Shown piece by piece: positions 62,396 to 64,000 of a DNA stretch of 64,000 nt. Every line of letters starts with the position of its first letter. Position 1 is the stretch's first letter. The position numbers were made by a program, and so were the translations under genes. The stretch spans positions 186,001-250,000 of the forward strand of contig JAEDCQ010000002.1 in the NCBI GenBank assembly GCA_016294075.1, written 5' to 3'. The notes below the pieces were generated by a model. The model was not told the DNA's origin. It saw only the letters and a list, made by a program, of their open reading frames with translations, and did no database searches. This DNA comes from Lachnospiraceae bacterium (GTDB taxonomy: Bacteria; Bacillota; Clostridia; Lachnospirales; Lachnospiraceae).

Positions 62396-62436
62396 AGGCT
62401 GTTGTCATGTATTTTACCGATGTGTGGCAACAGCCT
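62396..62436. terminator. Bidirectional hairpin terminator
   Basis: AGGCTGTTGTCA at 62396-62407 pairs with TGGCAACAGCCT at 62425-62436, 12 base pairs with one G-T wobble and a 17-base loop. It lies between convergent genes. On the - strand it is followed by a T-rich TCTTATTCTTT; on the + strand the U-tract is weak (TGTAATATAT). It likely ends both the polysaccharide operon and the BCCT gene. Confidence 0.7.
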
Positions 62437-62450
62437 TGTAATATATGATT

Positions 62451-63980
62451 CTATTTATCTTCGCTTAGATATTTTTTTGCATCCTTTATAAAACTTATCA
62501 CAATCAATACCAGTACAGCTGCGATTGGGAATGCTGCCACAATACTAACGGACTGGAGATTGTTCATGGAACTCTCCGCAAATACCAAAGCAATCGGTAA
62601 TAAGATTAATAAGATACACCACATTAACTGAATTCCCTTATGAGGCATTTCATCTTTATCTAATCTGTGATAACTGTAGCAGGAAGCTGTTAGAGCTATG
62701 GAATCAAAGGAAGTAGCATAAAACAGCATCATAGTGATTAACACAACTAGAAGTACAACCGGGGCTAATGGGATGGAGTCAATCATGGAAATAATGGTTG
62801 CGTAGATGTCACCGCTTTCTAAGTATGGAGTGATAAAGTCCATCTTTTTGGAAACCTGTAATCCCATGGAATAGTTACCAAGGCCAATAAAACTGATAAT
62901 GGTAGAGCCGACACCAAAAATGTAGCCGCCTAAGATGGTCTGACGGATGGTTCTTCCTTTAGAGATACTTCCGATAAAAAATGGAGCAGCTACACACCAT
63001 ACCATCCAATATGCCCAGTAATAAATGGTCCAGTTCTGTGGAAAACTGGTTTCGCGCAATGGATCCGTAAACGTGGATAGTTCGATGAAGTTCTGTATCA
63101 TTTTTCCGAAAGAGGATACACCGGTTTCGATAATGTACCTGGTCTCTCCGCCAAGTAATACAACGTAAGCGATCAGTCCGAAAAACATATAGATACAGAT
63201 GTTAGCCAAAAGGCTGATTCCTTTAAATCCATGTAATAATGAGTATGTATATACAATACAGGTTACTACTAAAATAATAATGGTAATGACTGTGCGGCTT
63301 ACCTGTACGTGGAATAATTCATTAATAATGCTTGCCATAAGTGGTGTTGCCACGCTGAAGGTAGTTGCAGTTCCTGCTAACAGAGCAAATACCGCTAATA
63401 AGTCAATGATTCTTCCCGGAATACCATCTGTATATTTCCCTAAAATAGGACGGCAGGCTTCCGAATATTTCTGACGGTCTCTTTTTCGTACATGCAGCAT
63501 AAAACCAAAGGCAGCCGCTAATACAAGATAAAATCCCCAAGGAATGAAACTCCAATGGAACAGAGGATATACCCCCGCCCATTCCTGTAATGTTCCCATG
63601 TTGGCGATATGTGGGTCCGTACCGTAATAAATCCATTCTGAGAAGGAATAGAATAAAATATCAGCGGCGAGCCCGCAGGTAAACATCATAGAACCCCATG
63701 CAAAGAAGGAGTATTTGGGTTTTTCATTCGGTTCACCAAGAACGATATTACCGTATTTAGACATGGCAATATAGATGGAAACGATAAAAATACCAAGTCC
63801 GATAATCAGGTAATATACACCGAACGTGTCACCGAAAAAGAAACGGACTTTACTTAAAATGACATTGGATTGTTCTGGTAAAAAGAAGAATACCAAACAT
63901 AGTGCTACTACAATTGCCAGCGGAACCAAAGTGATCAGCCAGTCAATTTTGTGAGTTGTTTTTACTGTTTCATTGTTCAT
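62451..63980 (-). CDS. BCCT family transporter (betaine/carnitine/choline)
   Basis: A 509-residue protein with twelve helices. The BCCT signature lies at SFPQNWTIYYWAYWMVW with the Trp/Tyr box, followed by ISKGRTIRQTILGG; the unwound helix region reads FTCGLAADILFYSFSEWIYY where the family usually has a Gly-rich GMG stretch. Substrates of the family are quaternary amines such as betaine, carnitine and choline, moved with sodium or proton or by exchange (CaiT). The altered helix leaves substrate and coupling open. ATG 63980 is preceded on its strand by GGGGGAAT. It is convergent to the glycan locus and higher in GC, so it is flanking genome, not part of the locus. Confidence 0.9.
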   Translation of the reverse strand: MNNETVKTTHKIDWLITLVPLAIVVALCLVFFFLPEQSNVILSKVRFFFGDTFGVYYLIIGLGIFIVSIYIAMSKYGNIVLGEPNEKPKYSFFAWGSMMFTCGLAADILFYSFSEWIYYGTDPHIANMGTLQEWAGVYPLFHWSFIPWGFYLVLAAAFGFMLHVRKRDRQKYSEACRPILGKYTDGIPGRIIDLLAVFALLAGTATTFSVATPLMASIINELFHVQVSRTVITIIILVVTCIVYTYSLLHGFKGISLLANICIYMFFGLIAYVVLLGGETRYIIETGVSSFGKMIQNFIELSTFTDPLRETSFPQNWTIYYWAYWMVWCVAAPFFIGSISKGRTIRQTILGGYIFGVGSTIISFIGLGNYSMGLQVSKKMDFITPYLESGDIYATIISMIDSIPLAPVVLLVVLITMMLFYATSFDSIALTASCYSYHRLDKDEMPHKGIQLMWCILLILLPIALVFAESSMNNLQSVSIVAAFPIAAVLVLIVISFIKDAKKYLSEDK

Positions 63981-64000
63981 TGTTAAATTCCCCCAAGTAT

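Noticed and set aside
1..64000. CRISPR arrays, insertion sequences, tRNA or rRNA genes, phage attachment sites
   Set aside because: No regularly spaced repeats, transposase motifs, or RNA gene patterns were noticed anywhere in the window.

Overview
The window is almost entirely one very large cell-surface glycan (capsule or teichoic-acid-like) locus. About 57 genes and 3 broken genes all read on the + strand from the left edge to 62387, followed by one convergent transporter gene on the - strand. AT-rich sequence, strong AGGAG-type ribosome sites, frequent TTG/GTG starts translationally coupled to the previous stop, CDP-glycerol-transferase and LTA-synthase-like enzymes, LicD and DUF2304 proteins point to a low-GC Gram-positive, most likely a gut Clostridium relative of the Lachnospiraceae type. 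That placement is inference from gene content; there is no rRNA in the window. No tRNA, rRNA, CRISPR array, insertion sequence or phage gene was seen. | LAYOUT. (1) 1-1812: end of a GT4 glycosyltransferase and a radical SAM/SPASM protein, with visibly higher GC than what follows. (2) Module A, 1833-16902: GT-C-type membrane glycosyltransferases, a PglK-like ABC flippase, GT2 and GT4 enzymes, LicD, an alpha/beta hydrolase, a broken GT-C gene, a DPM1-like GT2 with its DUF2304 partner, and an acyltransferase. (3) Module B, 16979-39046, opened by an extended -10 promoter and a second PglK-like flippase: LegB-type dehydratase plus aminotransferase, then four enzymes matching the Campylobacter capsular phosphoramidate pathway (glutamine kinase, CTP:phosphoglutamine cytidylyltransferase, gamma-glutamyl-CDP-amidate hydrolase, CDP-phosphoramidate kinase). 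These are interleaved with a PLP decarboxylase-like protein, an ATP-grasp ligase, a formyltransferase-like protein, methyltransferase-like proteins and a CDP-glycerol-transferase-like protein. The module closes with a GT56 protein, a WlbA/WlbB/WlbC-like set for a 2,3-diamino sugar acid, and a GT4; it ends in a hairpin terminator. (4) Module C, 39207-57838, with its own promoter: a nonulosonic (sialic/legionaminic) acid set, then a complete ADP-heptose pathway (GmhA, GmhB, RfaE1, RfaE2, HldD) with a GT9 heptosyltransferase. Wrapped inside it are a 3-amino-3,6-dideoxyhexose cassette and several acyltransferases. (5) Right flank, 57891-62387: a membrane LTA-synthase/sulfatase-superfamily enzyme, a tiny membrane protein, and a striking fusion of a YidC/Oxa1 insertase domain to a CDP-glycerol glycerophosphotransferase domain. 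(6) 62451-63980, - strand: a BCCT transporter, separated by a hairpin that could terminate both directions. | HOW IT WORKS TOGETHER (inference). Soluble enzymes make unusual activated sugars and decorations: nonulosonate, ADP-heptose, diaminouronic acid, amino-dideoxyhexose and phosphoramidate. GT2/GT4/GT9/GT56 enzymes assemble lipid-linked glycans, two ABC flippases export them, and GT-C enzymes fed by the DPM1-like enzyme add sugars outside. Acyltransferases, LicD and phosphoglycerol-type enzymes decorate the product. No Wzx/Wzy pair and no initiating phosphoglycosyltransferase were recognised. Three genes are broken (GT-C 13456-14739, polysaccharide deacetylase 45133-46095, acyltransferase 55886-56667), consistent with recent variation of the structure, though base-calling error is possible for the two that carry homopolymer frameshifts.
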